Source: Chaetoceros tenuissimus (taxonomy: Eukaryota; Bacillariophyta; Thalassiosirophyceae; Chaetocerotales; Chaetocerotaceae). From it: a stretch of DNA of 64,000 bases. Position 1 is the first letter of the stretch; each line of letters opens with the position of its first letter. The position numbers were made by a program, and so were the translations under genes. The notes under the pieces are model-generated. The model saw nothing but the letters and a program-made list of their open reading frames with translations. It had not been told where the DNA came from and ran no database searches. The stretch lies in NCBI GenBank assembly GCA_021927905.1, contig BLLK01000047.1:372001-436000 (forward strand), read 5' to 3'. Shown one piece after another: positions 44,311 through 55,774 of this stretch.

Positions 44311-44371
44311 GTGTTATATAACAGCCGGTGGATAGATTCCAACTACAACTACAACTACAACTACAACTACA

Positions 44372-45667
44372 ATGAAGTTAGCGAAGGCCGCAACAGCACT
44401 CAAGAAGCATACTGGCGAAAAGGAAGCTGGTATCAACGTGCAGATGAGATTCGTTCCTCTCAAGCCGAAAGGCGAAGAAAAGGAACCAGAAACCGACTCG
44501 ATTAGCGTTGCTATCGACGAGAACCATCGAGCAGATGGAGCAAACGAACTCAAGGTTACAATCACTTTGTTGAATAACCTCCATGGACAAGGAGTCCAAT
44601 TCTTAGACAACTTGATCACCTTAAGACAAGGGATCTTCGAACCCAAGGGTTGGGTCGATTACAAGTCGATGCGTCAAAGATTTGAACACATCGCCAAGAC
44701 CCTGAAAGGGCTTGCAAGTCAAGCTTTAGTCAAAGCTATGACGGACGCAAGAATTGAATTTCTTGAGCATTGTGGAGTGGACACAAGTCTCCCAAATGTA
44801 TATGTCACAAAGACAAACGAAACAGCCTTTGAGAATTGGCTTAAAACTTCCAATACTCTCATTGATGGGAGATGGCTACCAAACGGTCAGGGACTGAACC
44901 TGGATGCCAAGGAAAGAGCAAGAATTGTAGCATTCCTCGAGTATGAGAGAGCTATCATGTGGAATCTTGGAAAGATTCTATGGAACGATCATGGCGAAGC
45001 CTATGAGAATCACTTTTATTACTTTATGTTTCAGATTGTGAAACCATACAGCATGACTGTCGAGGAGTACGAGTACACCATGAAGACATACGCAAACAAG
45101 CTGAAGATTATGCAGCCGCCAAGTATGAAGAAGTGTGAGTCCTATGCAGGTGCAAACTGGACTATCCAAGAGAAACAACTTGACGAACCAAGTATCCGTA
45201 GAGCGATCTTCAACGGACTACCAAAGCCCTACAAAAAGCATTTGCGTAGTGGATATGAACAAGACTGGCGTCAGATGGACGATGCAACTTTTGTCAGTGC
45301 AATGGCAGACTTTGAAGCTGAGGATAGAACATCCCAGGAAGAAAAGAAAGCTGAAGCTGAGAAGAACAAACAAATCAACAAGAAAAGAGGCAACTCTAAC
45401 CAGCAAGGTGGAGGAAAGCGTGGAAAACATAACGACGGAAAGAAATTCTGTAAGTACTGCAAGAAAGCGAAGAGCAAGTTCTTCGACAATCATAACAGCG
45501 ACGATTGTACCATGAAAGAAAAATGGGAAAAACAAGGCAAGTTGGGGAACCAGAAGGAACTCCACACTATTGAGTCCTTAGCATCAACTCAAGAGAAACA
45601 AACTGCCCTTCTTGCGAAGCTTATCAAGAAGTTGGACAGTGACGATGACGAGGAGGCTGATCATTGA
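44372..45667 (+). mobile_element. gag part of the Ty3/gypsy element
   Basis: Encodes a charged capsid-like protein of about 431 residues with a long helical core. A Lys-rich C-terminal part follows, bearing a Cys/His cluster (FCKYCKKAKSKF... HNSDDC) that resembles a spaced zinc knuckle. Confidence 0.8.
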
Positions 45668-45793
45668 TTACACCAAGTCGAATCGACATCAATTCCGGAC
45701 CATGTCCGTCCAGCCAGAAAGGTCGGTAAAATTAGAAAAATAAAAGTAAAGAAAAGTTTAAAGAAATTTTCCTTTTCTAATAAGTTTGATAGA

Positions 45794-48700
45794 ATGATTT
45801 CTAGACGAATAAACAAAAACAAACTAACAAAATACAATCCCTTGGAAGGTCCAAGCGATGCTACAGCAGTCTCGTTAGCGACTGCCTATAATCCAAGCGA
45901 TAAACACGAAGAGCTGAAATCAAATATGTTGATTCTATTTGATGAAGGCGCTTCTGGATCGATGATCAAAGAAGAGATCATACAAGATTTCCTGGAAGAT
46001 TTCGGGATCGAACAAAATGTTGAATACATGACTGGAGCAGGATCTCTAGCATGTAATAAAAGAATATCACTTCAAGTAACCTTCGATGAATTCGGTGGTG
46101 CAACAAGAATTCATCATGAATTTGATGTCGATCCTAACCCAGAAGGGATAGGATACGATATGATCATTGGCAGAGACCTGCTAAATAAACTCAAAATCGA
46201 CTTAAGACATAGCGATAAAACAATCAAATGGAACAATGTATTAGTTCCTATGAAAAGCTTCAGTGACATCTGGGAATCCAAACATCCAACCAGACAAGAA
46301 ATGCGAGCTACATTTCTCAGATCAGTAGAGCCGAAGGCTACACAAGAAGAAACAGAACGTGTTACAAAGATTTTGGACGCAAATTATGAAAAAGCAAACC
46401 TAGAAGAAGTTGTAGCGAGTGCTACATCTTTAAACAGAGAACAGAAGCGGAAGCTTCTCAAAACTTTAAAGAAATTTGAGTCATTGTTCGATGGAACACT
46501 TGGACGTTGGAAAACGGATCCAGTAAAAATACAATTAAAAGAAGGAGCAAAAGCGGTTAATTCCAGATGGTACCCAGTTCCAAAAAATCAATAAAGAAAC
46601 CTTTAAGAAAGAGCTAGAACGGCTTGTAAAAATAGGAGTACTAGAAGTAGTACATGAATCAGAATGGGGGACTCCCGTATTTATTATTCCAAAGAAAGAA
46701 GGAACTGTTAGATTTGTAACAGATTTCCGGAAGGTTAATGGACTAGTAGTTCGAAAGCCTTTTCCAATCCCAAGAATTGCGGATACTTTACAACAATTAG
46801 AGGGATTCACTTTTGCGACAGCATTGGATCTCAATATGGGATACTATACAATCCCACTTGCAGAATGTAGTAAAGATGTTACTACCATTGTTACTGAATT
46901 TGGCAAATTCAGATATACTTGTCTACCTATGGGAATGGTTGTCTCAGGTGACGTATTTCAGTCAAAGATTTATGACTTAATTGGCGACATTGAAGGTGTA
47001 CGCACTTACATTGATGACATTCTTTGCATCGGAACAGGCACTTTCGATGAACACTTATCACAACTGGAAGAGATCTTTCAGCGATTTGAAAATGCAGGAC
47101 TGAAAGTCAATGCTTCAAAATGCAGCTTTGGATTACAGGAGATTCCTTATCTAGGTTACATCATTTCAAAAGAGGGACTGAGACCAGATCCAAAGAAAGT
47201 ACAGGGGATCGTTGATCTTCATAAACCTCAAACAGCGAAAGAGATGAAATCTCTTATTGGTATGATACAATTTTACAGAGATATGTGGAGACGACGCTCT
47301 CATATCCTATCACCACTCATCGATGCTGCAGCTGGTAAGAAAGGTAAAATGAAAATTACTTGGACAGAAGAAATGGATGATGCATTCATCCAACTTAAAC
47401 AAATGGTAACTGAAGAAGTCTTCTTAACCTACCCCGACTGGAGTAAACCATTCGATATACATACAGACGCATCTGATAAACAGCTCGGTGCTGTAATAAG
47501 CCAAAATGGAAAGCCTATTGCATTCTTTAGTCGACGACTATCGAAATCGCAAAGAAATTATACCACAACTGAGAAAGAACTTCTCTCTATTGTTGAATGT
47601 TTGAAACAATTTCGAAATATTCTGTTTGGATATGAGATCAATGTCTACTCAGATCACAAAAATTTAGTTTATGAAGCAACCTTGAGTGAATCTCAACGAG
47701 TTATGCGCTGGAGACTCCTACTCGAAGAGTTTGGACCTAATATTATACATATTGCCGGTGTTGACAACATCGTAGCTGATACACTTAGTCGCTTGAGAAG
47801 CAACAATGTTGAGGAGGACGAGATTGAGTCCACCGACACTAAAATACAAGAATTATTTGCAAACAGACGAGTACGAAGTATTCAAGCGGACTTCCCATTG
47901 GAGAAGAAGTTACTCCGTGAAGAACAACAAAAGGAATTGAAGAAAAGAAATTCCAAAATAAAGAAACTTTTAGATGAAAAGGATTCTGAATACAAAATCA
48001 AAGAACTCGATGGATTCGAGCTCATAATGTACAAGGACAAAGTATATGTTCCAGAAACCTTAAGAGAGAGCACTCTCCATTGGTATCATCATTACTTAAA
48101 TCACCCTGGAGGAGATCGTCTAGGTAATACGATAAAAGAAACATGCTATTGGAAAGGACTTTCCAATCAAGCTAAAGATTTCGTAAAGACTTGCGAAGTC
48201 TGTCAACAATATAAAAAGAAGCGCAGATATGGAATTATACCTGCGAAAACAATAAAGGAATTAGTACCATGGAGGACGGTACATGTCGACCTGATCGGTC
48301 CATATTCAGTAACAGCTAAGCAGATACAGCCTGGCGGTGAAATCAAAGAAGTAGAGCTGAAGCTCACTTGTATGACGATGTTAGATCCCGCAACCGGATG
48401 GTTCGAGATCGCACAAGTACCATATTATAGTATTGACGAAGTCAAAGAAGATAAAGATGACTTTATTGACAAAACATCAGCTAGAATTAGCTTGATATTC
48501 GAACAAACATGGCTGAGTAGATATCCTCGACCAGAAGAAGTCGTTTGTGACAACGGCTCTGAATTTAAATTACATTTCATGACTTTGCTCAAAGATTTTG
48601 ACATAAAGCCAAGACCTACCAAAGCAGAGAACCCGCAGGGTAACTCACCTGTTGAAAGAGTTCATCAAGTAGTACAAAATATGATAAAGACAAAACAGCT

Positions 48701-49115
48701 AGATAGCTATGAATTTGATTACATAGATCCTTGGGGACCTATCTTAAGTTCAGTTGGTTGGGCAGTACGAGCTTCGTACCACTCAACATTGCAAGCGACG
48801 CCTGCACAACTTGTATTCGGAAGGGATATGATGTTTAATTTATCCAAGGCAATCGACTGGAAAGCGATTACCGAAAGAAAACGCAAGCAGATTGCTCGCG
48901 ATAATGAAAGAGAGAATGCTGCACGCATCTCCCATCAATATAAAGTCGGAGACAGAGTTCTTAAAACGACTAACCGTATCCTTAGAAAGTTTTCTAAGAA
49001 GAAGAGTGATCCATACCAGATCATCGCCATTCATACCAACGGTACAGTGACAATCCAGAAAGGTGTTACTCAGGACAGATTATCAATCAGACGTATTGAA
49101 CCTTTTAATGAATAG
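45794..49115 (+). mobile_element. pol part of the Ty3/gypsy element
   Basis: Contains, in order, an aspartic protease region, reverse transcriptase with the YIDDIL box, RNase H (FDIHTDASDKQLGAVIS), the integrase zinc-binding domain (HHYLNHPGGDRLG... CEVCQQYKK) and the integrase core (HVDLIGPYS, VVCDNGSEF, NSPVERVHQ). Protease-RT-RNase H-integrase order defines Ty3/gypsy. Confidence 0.9.
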
Positions 49116-49166
49116 ACAATTCATTTTTATTTTATTCTAGGTCACTGCACAGATTGTGGAGGACCC

Positions 49167-49387
49167 TGCCGTAGATACTCTGATATGGATATTTATAATC
49201 GGCTAAATGACCTGATCGTGTCACGATCTAGGCTATATTCTTATGATACAATAGCCCCTTCGGCGATAGAGTCTTGTTGAAGCAAAAGATACGGAGAAGC
49301 GTTGTGCTCTCTGTCGAGAAGCCAACGACCTCTTTTTAAGTAACTAATCTAATCACAATTAACTTACCCACTTAGATATCTTAGGCA
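49167..49387 (+). repeat. 3' LTR of the Ty3/gypsy element
   Basis: A 221-base copy of the 5' LTR. A short purine-rich tract (TGGAGGA) lies just before it, and the GTCGA target duplication follows it. Confidence 0.95.
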
Positions 49388-49429
49388 GTCGATTGGTTCT
49401 GGAACCGTATGCGAATGCCTAATACTTAC

Positions 49430-50919
49430 ACAACTATTTCAAAGCACGTACTTAGTAACTTTCAAACTTTAGATTCATTCGATTCGATTCAATCGATTTG
49501 ATATGTATTCTCGTTGTTCTTCTTTCCTAAGTGACGACGCGAAGCGGAGTCACCGCGCAGGCGAAGCCGAGCATGTGCGCCGCAGGCACAACCACCGCCG
49601 GGGCCATTTCCGCTTAAAAGGGTAAGGCCTGAGTTCGGCGAAACAAACATCATGTCTAGTAACATGGTTAGGGAAAGGAAGGGATTCTTCGTATATTGAT
49701 CTAATTATATATATAGTGTCATATATTGTCAGAAGTTCAGTTGAGGGGGCCCACTTTTTTCGCTATATATACCTATAGTAATTATATTGTCAGAAGTTCA
49801 GTTGAGGGGGCCCACTTTTTTTGCTATATATAGTAATAAATGACTAGAAGTTTAGTTGAGGGGGCCCACTGTAGAATGCGTACTTTTCCAGTATGAGTCA
49901 CAGCATATATACATATATACATAGTGTACCATGAACACATACTTATTTTTGGTATGAAAAATTGGGCCCCCTTAACTAAAGCATATCCCATTCTTCTTTG
50001 CAACGACTGTGACCTTGGTATGGTACACAACTTCGAACTGCAATTGATTAGTACTTATCATTTAGCTGATTGCTAGGCTAAGGTACTTTCAAAGGTGGCC
50101 TTACAGCAACGGTGTTACGTTACTGCAACACATATCTAAGCAGCTTTTAATAAGTATACGTAGATGAGTGAAATCCATTTCTATCTTTTTATTTTTTCTA
50201 TGAATATGTGGCCTTGTCCAAACACATTTGAAAAAAAAAAAAAAAAAGTGTTGATGATGACGTCGACAAGGACATTTATTTTTTCAACGCACCTTGTCCA
50301 AACATGAAAAAGAAAAAAAAGAAAATAAAAGATACACTAGGCTAAATTATTATAAACGATGTTTTTAAAGTTCGGTTGGCCTACTTCTGCAGCCTTCTTT
50401 TGTGTTCAAGACACAAAACAATTTCAATTGCACATGATACGAGTACGTTTACTATTCAAATGGTACCATGTTCTACAATACACGAATTTTTGAGTAGCAA
50501 AGGTTTCAGTCGAAATATAAAATGAGGAGAGGAGATGTCTCTCTGATAGTAAAATGATCTCAAAAGCAAGGGAACAAAAGAAGAGGAAGCAAGAGACGAT
50601 CATGATCAAGGGAATACTACCTGCAGACTTTGAATGACAGAGTAAGCGCAGTGAATGGTGCATCTACATGTAATACAAATATACCTATATAGATGAACGT
50701 TGTCATACTCATATTCATATGTGTATACTCGTAAAAGAAAGGATGAAGTGAAAAGAGGGGTTGCAGTTTCAGAACGGATGAAAACAGACGAAAAGGACAA
50801 AACGACACACAACCACGAGTAGTCAGTCTAGGGTAAAGGAGAGGGTAAGTAGTGTACCTTATGGTAGTTTTTAAATGTTAGAATTGTTATCCTAACCTCA
50901 TTCGAAGGAATTCTTGGAG
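49430..50919. other. Repeat-rich region without genes
   Basis: After the hAT end the region holds a GC-rich islet (49533-49620), tandem GGGGGCCC units (49720-49880) and their inverted copy (49963-49980). It also has a duplicated CCTTGTCCAAACA string near 50212 and 50292, each followed by A-rich sequence including a run of about 17 A. These look like small repeat debris. No protein-coding gene is supported. Confidence 0.5.
49720..49880. repeat. Three tandem copies around TTGAGGGGGCCCACT
   Basis: The core stands at 49741, 49802 and 49856, giving steps of 61 and 54 bases. Each copy is preceded by AGAAGTT and the first two are followed by a T run and GCTATATATA. The same core also occurs at 43143 and inverted at 49963. 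Confidence 0.75.
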
Positions 50920-52137
50920 ATGAAGCTAACCCCAAAACTAGTCTCTATATTAGTTCTGTGTATCACACTTTCATCAGTTACTGCATTTGGTACTTTACCA
51001 CTGACGAGTTTTGTGATAGAGGTAGCTTATGATGGAACTCTGTTCAACGGATGGACTGCTTCGTCAAACGAAAGTAGTCAACAGACAGTAGACATCACAA
51101 GGAAGCAAAGAGGAAGGTCAAGAAGGAATAGACTGAGACCATCAGTGAAAGATGGAGAAATTAGATCTGTGGAACAAAGTTTGAAATATTCATTAGCTAA
51201 GCTGTATGGTAATGTAGACCCTGGTAGGATAGTTGTAGAAGGATGTAGCAGGACAGATAAAGGAGTTCACTCGAAAGGAAGCTGTGCTTTAGTCTATTGT
51301 ATGAATGATAATAATACACACGAATCTTTTCCCATTGATGGAAAAAGAATTCCGCATCCTATGCATGCACAAGATGGAGCTTTCAAAGAAGTACCCTTCA
51401 AGTCAGATCTAAAACAATTGGTGTTTGCGATGAACAAAATGCTACCGCCAGATGTTAGGTGAGTGATTGATGTCATTCTTTTCTATTTTTTGCACATGAT
51501 ATTCTAAATGTCAGTATTCAGGATAAGAAATTCATCACCGATGCCTTCGAGAAAAGATGACGCTGAAGGTAGACCTTTCCATCCTTCTCTCGACTCAAAA
51601 GGCAAAATTTATCGCTATACATTTTCAGTAGGAGAAATAAATGACCCAATAAGAAATCGAGATGTATTTCATGTCCCTCATTGCGATACCATAGATATTT
51701 CTAGAGCAAAAGAATGTGCAAAGATCCTTTGTGGTCATCATGACTTTGAACCTTTTCGTGCATCTTTCAGAGGAAACGAAAGGGGTAAAGAACAAAACAC
51801 AATGTGCACTATTCATTCCATAGATATCAAGGAAGAAGATGGACCTTCTACTAGTCTGTGTAAAACTTATCAAATAGACATTGAAGGTGATCGCTTTTTA
51901 TACAAACAGGTCAGATTAATGGTGGGGGTAATAATCAACTATGCTAAGAGTGATGTCTCGATAGAATATGTAAAGAATATACTGGAAAGCAAAGTATGGC
52001 CCGAGAGCGAAGATGGATTACAACTTTTACCGCGATATTGTGCTCCTGCTCATGGACTTTGTCTTCGATCAGTCGTTTATGATTCCGACTTCGAATTTGA
52101 CTGGGTTATGGAGGAAGAAGAAAAAGTGATGGTATAA
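50920..52137 (+). CDS. TruA-type tRNA pseudouridine synthase, probably plastid, two exons
   Basis: Exons 50920-51458 and 51522-52137 join in frame to 384 residues. The start is the ATG that gives a signal peptide (LVSILVLCITLSSVTAFGT), with an AFxx motif typical of plastid import. The TruA fold is visible: FVIEVAYDGTLFNGW, then the catalytic block EGCSRTDKGVHSKG with Asp113, then KGKIYRYTFSVG, HDFEPFRASFRG and GDRFLYKQVRLMVGVIINYA. TruA converts uridines 38-40 of the tRNA anticodon arm to pseudouridine. An Arg-rich insertion lies at about 55-75. A mitochondrial site is the alternative. Confidence 0.9.
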
Positions 52138-52415
52138 TAAGCCGTTATTATGGATATAACGGTAGTTTCTGCGCCTCCTTTTAACTGAAACAACAACAAT
52201 CTCTTCATCACAATATATGCTAATACGAACTTCGTGATGAATGATCACTTGTTCAAAAGAGGTTAGCACTTAGTAAGAATACCTTTAAAATCTATAGCTA
52301 GAAAAGATAGAGAATAGAATACTAATACAAACACTAATACGCAATTGGAAAAGACAACTTGCAACCTTAGTAGGCGATAAATCTGAAAAGAAAATATCGT
52401 ACCATAAATTGCAAA

Positions 52416-53165
52416 ATGAGTGTTCCACCGATGCAAAGATTTATAATTTTTCACCTAGGCCTTCTACCTGGTGCCACCTCTTCGGGAAGTGCCGATGAGA
52501 ATATCTCAAATGAAGAATTATGTGAACACATCCTTTACTACCAAGACTTTCGGGATGCAGCTGAACCAAGGAATGCAAATATTCCAGGTAGACGTGAATA
52601 CAATATCGAAGAGGCTATAAAATTTGCAGGTTTGTGTACTGCACTACACACGATACAGGCAAATATTGACGGACAAATTAGTATCAAGACTTCCTCTCAA
52701 ACAAAAGAAGTATACCTTTCAAACTGCATTTTATCATTTGTCCAGCTTGAGAAATCGGAGGTTGGAGGTATTTTAGCTGTCATTCAATTTGCAAATGAGA
52801 AAGATTCCAGAATGAATTCTTTTCTGTCTAGTATACGTGATAGGATTCTAAATGGGCACAAAATTTTTCAGGATACACACAGGGGTATTCATCAAAGACT
52901 TTTGATAACGGAAAGTGAAGAGAATGACGTACAACATTATTACGGAATGAGCGATTTCTTTTCTCTTCACAAGAGAATAAAAATTCTTAGATATAATCAC
53001 TTCAATGCTTCTTCAGAATCTGAACGAATAGATATCGATCACGAATTAAATTTATTGTATGGTCAACTGAATGAGTTATCACTTTCGCTTCCAGTGAATC
53101 AATTACGAAATGATTTGAAAGGGTACTATGATTCATACTTCAACAATATAGCAAATGAATTCTAA
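52416..53165 (+). CDS. CCZ1/longin-like protein
   Basis: A 249-residue intronless protein. The first 140 residues follow the first longin domain of the CCZ1/HPS4 group: RFIIFHLGLLPG, ELCEHILYYQDF, the YNIEEAIKFAGLCTALHTIQ helix, then VYLSNCILSFVQLEKSEVGG and ILAVIQFAN. CCZ1 pairs with MON1 as the exchange factor that activates Rab7 on late endosomes. The rest is helical and does not match well. The protein is much shorter than usual CCZ1 proteins (over 450 residues), so this may be a reduced or different longin protein. Confidence 0.5.
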   Translation: MSVPPMQRFIIFHLGLLPGATSSGSADENISNEELCEHILYYQDFRDAAEPRNANIPGRREYNIEEAIKFAGLCTALHTIQANIDGQISIKTSSQTKEVYLSNCILSFVQLEKSEVGGILAVIQFANEKDSRMNSFLSSIRDRILNGHKIFQDTHRGIHQRLLITESEENDVQHYYGMSDFFSLHKRIKILRYNHFNASSESERIDIDHELNLLYGQLNELSLSLPVNQLRNDLKGYYDSYFNNIANEF

Positions 53166-53288
53166 AGTTTGTGCATTTGTTCTACCAAAGTCTATTTGCA
53201 TAGGCAATGTCACATTATTGTCATCATTCTTTTTTTCTTTCCAAATTCGTAAACCTATATATTTAGCTAGGAAACTTTTTGATCTCAT

Positions 53289-53680
53289 TTAATGACTTCC
53301 CAAAAAGTTGGATGGATCAGCATCATATTGCAACTTTAGATAAACAAAAGAAGAAAATGCTACTCCCAAAATTCCAAATGCTTTAATCTGACTTTGTTGT
53401 TTGAACTCGGCAAGTGCTTTCTCAATTTCTTCTTCACTGCTACTAGATGGACTTTCACCTACAATCTCCAATGGTTTTACGTCGTCAGACTATGAAGAGG
53501 AATTTCTGAGAAAAGGGAAGAGACAAGAAATGTTCAATTCTAAAGAAATATCAAATCATATCTTACCTCTGCAAAAACACATGAGTTTGGACGGGCAAGA
53601 GCTGATCTGGTGGTGGAAGGAGCGAATGCATTCGAAGAAGCGAATAGTGCAAGTAGCGCAAAGACTAGAACCTTGTTCAT
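53289..53680 (-). CDS. Small plastid membrane protein, two exons
   Basis: Exons 53680-53567 and 53489-53289 join in frame to 104 residues. The start MNKVLVFALLALFASSNAFAP is a textbook diatom plastid signal. The mature part is about 80 residues, acidic and Ser-rich at first (PSSSSEEEIEKALAEFK), then one helix (IKAFGILGVAFSSFVYLKL) and a short tail. A thylakoid membrane location fits. I recognise no family; small photosystem-associated proteins of this size are common. Confidence 0.8.
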
Positions 53681-54200
53681 TTTTATTGGCTATATGAAGA
53701 AATAGAGGGGGGTAGTACGTGTCTATAGTATATGGATAGTGATAGTTTACAGAAGAAGTAGTAGCTAAAGTGTTAGAGAAGTCGGTGAAGTTGTGGAAAA
53801 AAGTTTTGATACCTGCGTACGTGCTGTTGTCTTTCCTCTTTGTTTTCCATCTTTTTCTTTTTTCTTTTTTCTTTTTTCTTTTTTTATTGCTCACGTCATG
53901 CCTCAAGTCACGGATGGTGGTTCTCAAGTTTCTCATGCAGTCGAATGGACCAATCAGAATTTTCAAAAATGAGGTGGCACCGGATTTATTGAAGTTGAAG
54001 TTTCTCCGGTCACTTTTCGCAGGACAAAGAGAAGTTGCATACACGGCGAAGGTAATGTAACACTTGCGTAGACACTGGAAATGATAATTCCCAATAGTCC
54101 ATATGTAATCAAAGTATTCATCTTCTTGTTTGTAGATAATTCTTTCACTGCATATCATCTGAGAAAGATTTGTGAACCAAAGATACGGCACGAAAGTGAT
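53681..54200. other. Divergent gap with a CT-tract
   Basis: It separates the small plastid gene (minus) and ankyrin gene (plus). It contains a CTTTTTT tandem tract at about 53849-53887. An in-frame ATG at 54081 could extend the ankyrin protein by 40 residues. Confidence 0.45.
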
Positions 54201-55100
54201 ATGACTGTAAAGTACGAAAACGAGAACTCATCTAAAATTTCATCTTCTTTTCATAAAGGAAGCACTTCATCTTGTAGTACCTGTACGGATTCTTCTGAAA
54301 GTAATATGGGCTCTCCAGGAAATACTGGTGATGATGTTGCAATGACTCCTGATCAAATCGCTAATTTGATTGGTGCAATTAAGTTCGAAACAATAGGAGC
54401 AGGAGAAGAAAACGGAGAAAACATGCCTAGGTCAAAGTCCCTCAACATAATTGACCAAAAGAATCATATAGGTAACTCTTTGCATAGATCAGCTTCTCTC
54501 ACGACTACGAACGCAACATTAAAGGTTGACGAAGCTGATGACACTGAAAATGATGAAGACCTCGACGTGTGTGCCCTGTATTTGGAGATTTTGAAGTCAA
54601 AGGGTTATGAGGACTGGAGTTTCCTTTCTTTTGAAGATGTTCCAGAGGATTTCTTCACAACCATGACACAAGAAAACTTTGATGGTTACACGTCGGAAAT
54701 ATTAAATGCAGTGCGAGGGAATGATTTGGAGAAACTTCGTAGTCTCAACGAAAATGGTCATTGTATGCAATGCTGTAACAAATTTGGGGAGTCGATATTA
54801 CATCTCGCAGCACGAAGAGGTAATGCAGAAGTCATTAACTTCCTCTTAAATGAGGCAAACATTTCCTCTACCATCAAGGATGACTATGGAAGGACACCCA
54901 TCCATGATGCATGTTGGGTAGTATCGACAGACTTTCAAATAATTCAAATGTTCCTTATGCAATGTCCTGACATGTTGCTCATCAAAGATAAGCGTGGATT
55001 CTCCCCTCTACAATATGTCAATAAGAAATCGAAATCTTTGTGGAAGAGGTTTTTAACGGAGAATCAAGACCTACTGATTCCTAAAAGGTTGCTCCAGTAG
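54201..55100 (+). CDS. Ankyrin-repeat protein of a diatom-type family
   Basis: From this ATG the protein has 299 residues. The first 130 are Ser/Asp/Glu-rich and likely disordered. A conserved block follows (LDVCALYLEILKSKGYEDW, then FEDVPEDFFTTMTQE). Three ankyrin repeats end the protein: FGESILHLAARRGNAEVINF, YGRTPIHDACWVVSTDFQII and RGFSPLQYVNKKS. An upstream Met at 54081 would add a hydrophobic segment, so I prefer the internal start. Ankyrin repeats imply a protein partner; none is known. Confidence 0.8.
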   Translation: MTVKYENENSSKISSSFHKGSTSSCSTCTDSSESNMGSPGNTGDDVAMTPDQIANLIGAIKFETIGAGEENGENMPRSKSLNIIDQKNHIGNSLHRSASLTTTNATLKVDEADDTENDEDLDVCALYLEILKSKGYEDWSFLSFEDVPEDFFTTMTQENFDGYTSEILNAVRGNDLEKLRSLNENGHCMQCCNKFGESILHLAARRGNAEVINFLLNEANISSTIKDDYGRTPIHDACWVVSTDFQIIQMFLMQCPDMLLIKDKRGFSPLQYVNKKSKSLWKRFLTENQDLLIPKRLLQ

Positions 55101-55311
55101 GCTCTTCATTTTTTATAAAGTCCATACTTCCATGACAAGGGGTAGTTCTGTAGTTATTTATTTTTATCCATAGAAAGATGTCATAGAGTACACACAAATT
55201 CCGTCCTTGTAAATATAATTTATATAAAAATATAATATTATTGAAGTATTGTCTCCGTAGTTTTTTCTTGCAGAGTTTTAGATATTTGCTTCCTGATCTA
55301 TTTGTTCAAAA

Positions 55312-55774
55312 TTACTTTTTCTGTTGAAGATATTTCGAAAGATGGTATAATGTTGATGCTTTTCCCCTTTTCTTTTCTAATTTGGCCCTTTCAAAACATT
55401 TATCCGCCTCTATTACAAATTTATGAAGTGGTGCAGATTCAAAATTCGATGCTTCTAATGCATTCAATCTATATATTGATGAAAAAAGACAAGAAACGAA
55501 TGTAATTAGACTTTGTCTCGGAGAAAAATAAGCAAAATGTTCTGAATACATGACTTACACTTTCATAGTTTCATCGTGACATATAGGTGTACCTCTTCTA
55601 GGTTTCTATCAAATATTTGGGTTATATATGTGTGAGATAGATGGTCTAGAAGTGATTTTTCACATCGGAAAAACAATCGAAATTCGACAATCCATGATAA
55701 AAATCAATATACAGTCTCCTCACCTTTGCAGCAATTCGGAGTTGATCCAAAGTAATTTTAATTGACCTGTTCAT
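55312..55774 (-). CDS. 84-residue hypothetical protein in three short exons
   Basis: Exons 55774-55724, 55605-55559 and 55468-55312 have GT-AG borders and matching phases (0 and 2). The joined frame gives 84 residues: MNRSIKITLDQLRIAAK, then RRGTPICHDETMKV, then an alpha-helical part (EASNFESAPLHKFVIEADKC and KCFERAKLEKKRGKA). It contains two Cys and no leader. Small basic helical proteins of this size often belong to mitochondrial complexes, but I cannot name a family. The intron pattern is inferred from the sequence alone. Confidence 0.5.

Larger units (their letters stand above)
44090..49387 (+). mobile_element. Ty3/gypsy LTR retrotransposon, nearly whole
   Basis: A 5298-base element flanked by the 5-base target duplication GTCGA (44085-44089 and 49388-49392). 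Two 221-base LTRs start TGCC and end GGCA. Parts in order: leader with a short CAACTA tandem repeat, gag, protease, reverse transcriptase, RNase H, integrase. That order places it in Ty3/gypsy, the group called GyDi in diatoms. The LTRs are identical by eye, so the insertion is recent. It looks almost whole, with about one break in its coding part. It sits inside the hAT remnant. Confidence 0.93.
43204..49421. mobile_element. hAT-family DNA transposon remnant, interrupted by an LTR element
   Basis: The 8-base sequence ATACTTAC stands at 43196-43203 and again at 49422-49429, the target duplication size of hAT elements. The ends are imperfect inverted repeats: left TAGGCATTATTCGCACACGG, right TAGGCATTCGCATACGG when read inward, each followed by TTCC..AGAACC. 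GGTTCC motifs repeat in the subterminal parts, as in other hAT elements. Removing the inserted LTR element leaves about 915 bases, so this is an internally deleted derivative. It retains only the C-terminal part of a transposase. Confidence 0.82.
43138..49980. repeat. Outer inverted repeat TTTAGTTGAGGGGGCCCA
   Basis: The 18-base sequence at 43138-43155 occurs in reverse complement at 49963-49980 with one mismatch. The pair brackets the hAT and LTR elements. They may be the ends of an older element of about 0.6 kb into which the others inserted, or two scattered copies of a common repeat. No flanking target duplication is evident. Confidence 0.45.

Noticed and set aside
50212-50310. Possible SINE with a poly-A run and CCTTGTCCAAACA flanks
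   Set aside because: The repeated string is itself followed by an A-rich tract each time, so a small tandem duplication explains it; no tRNA-like head is present.
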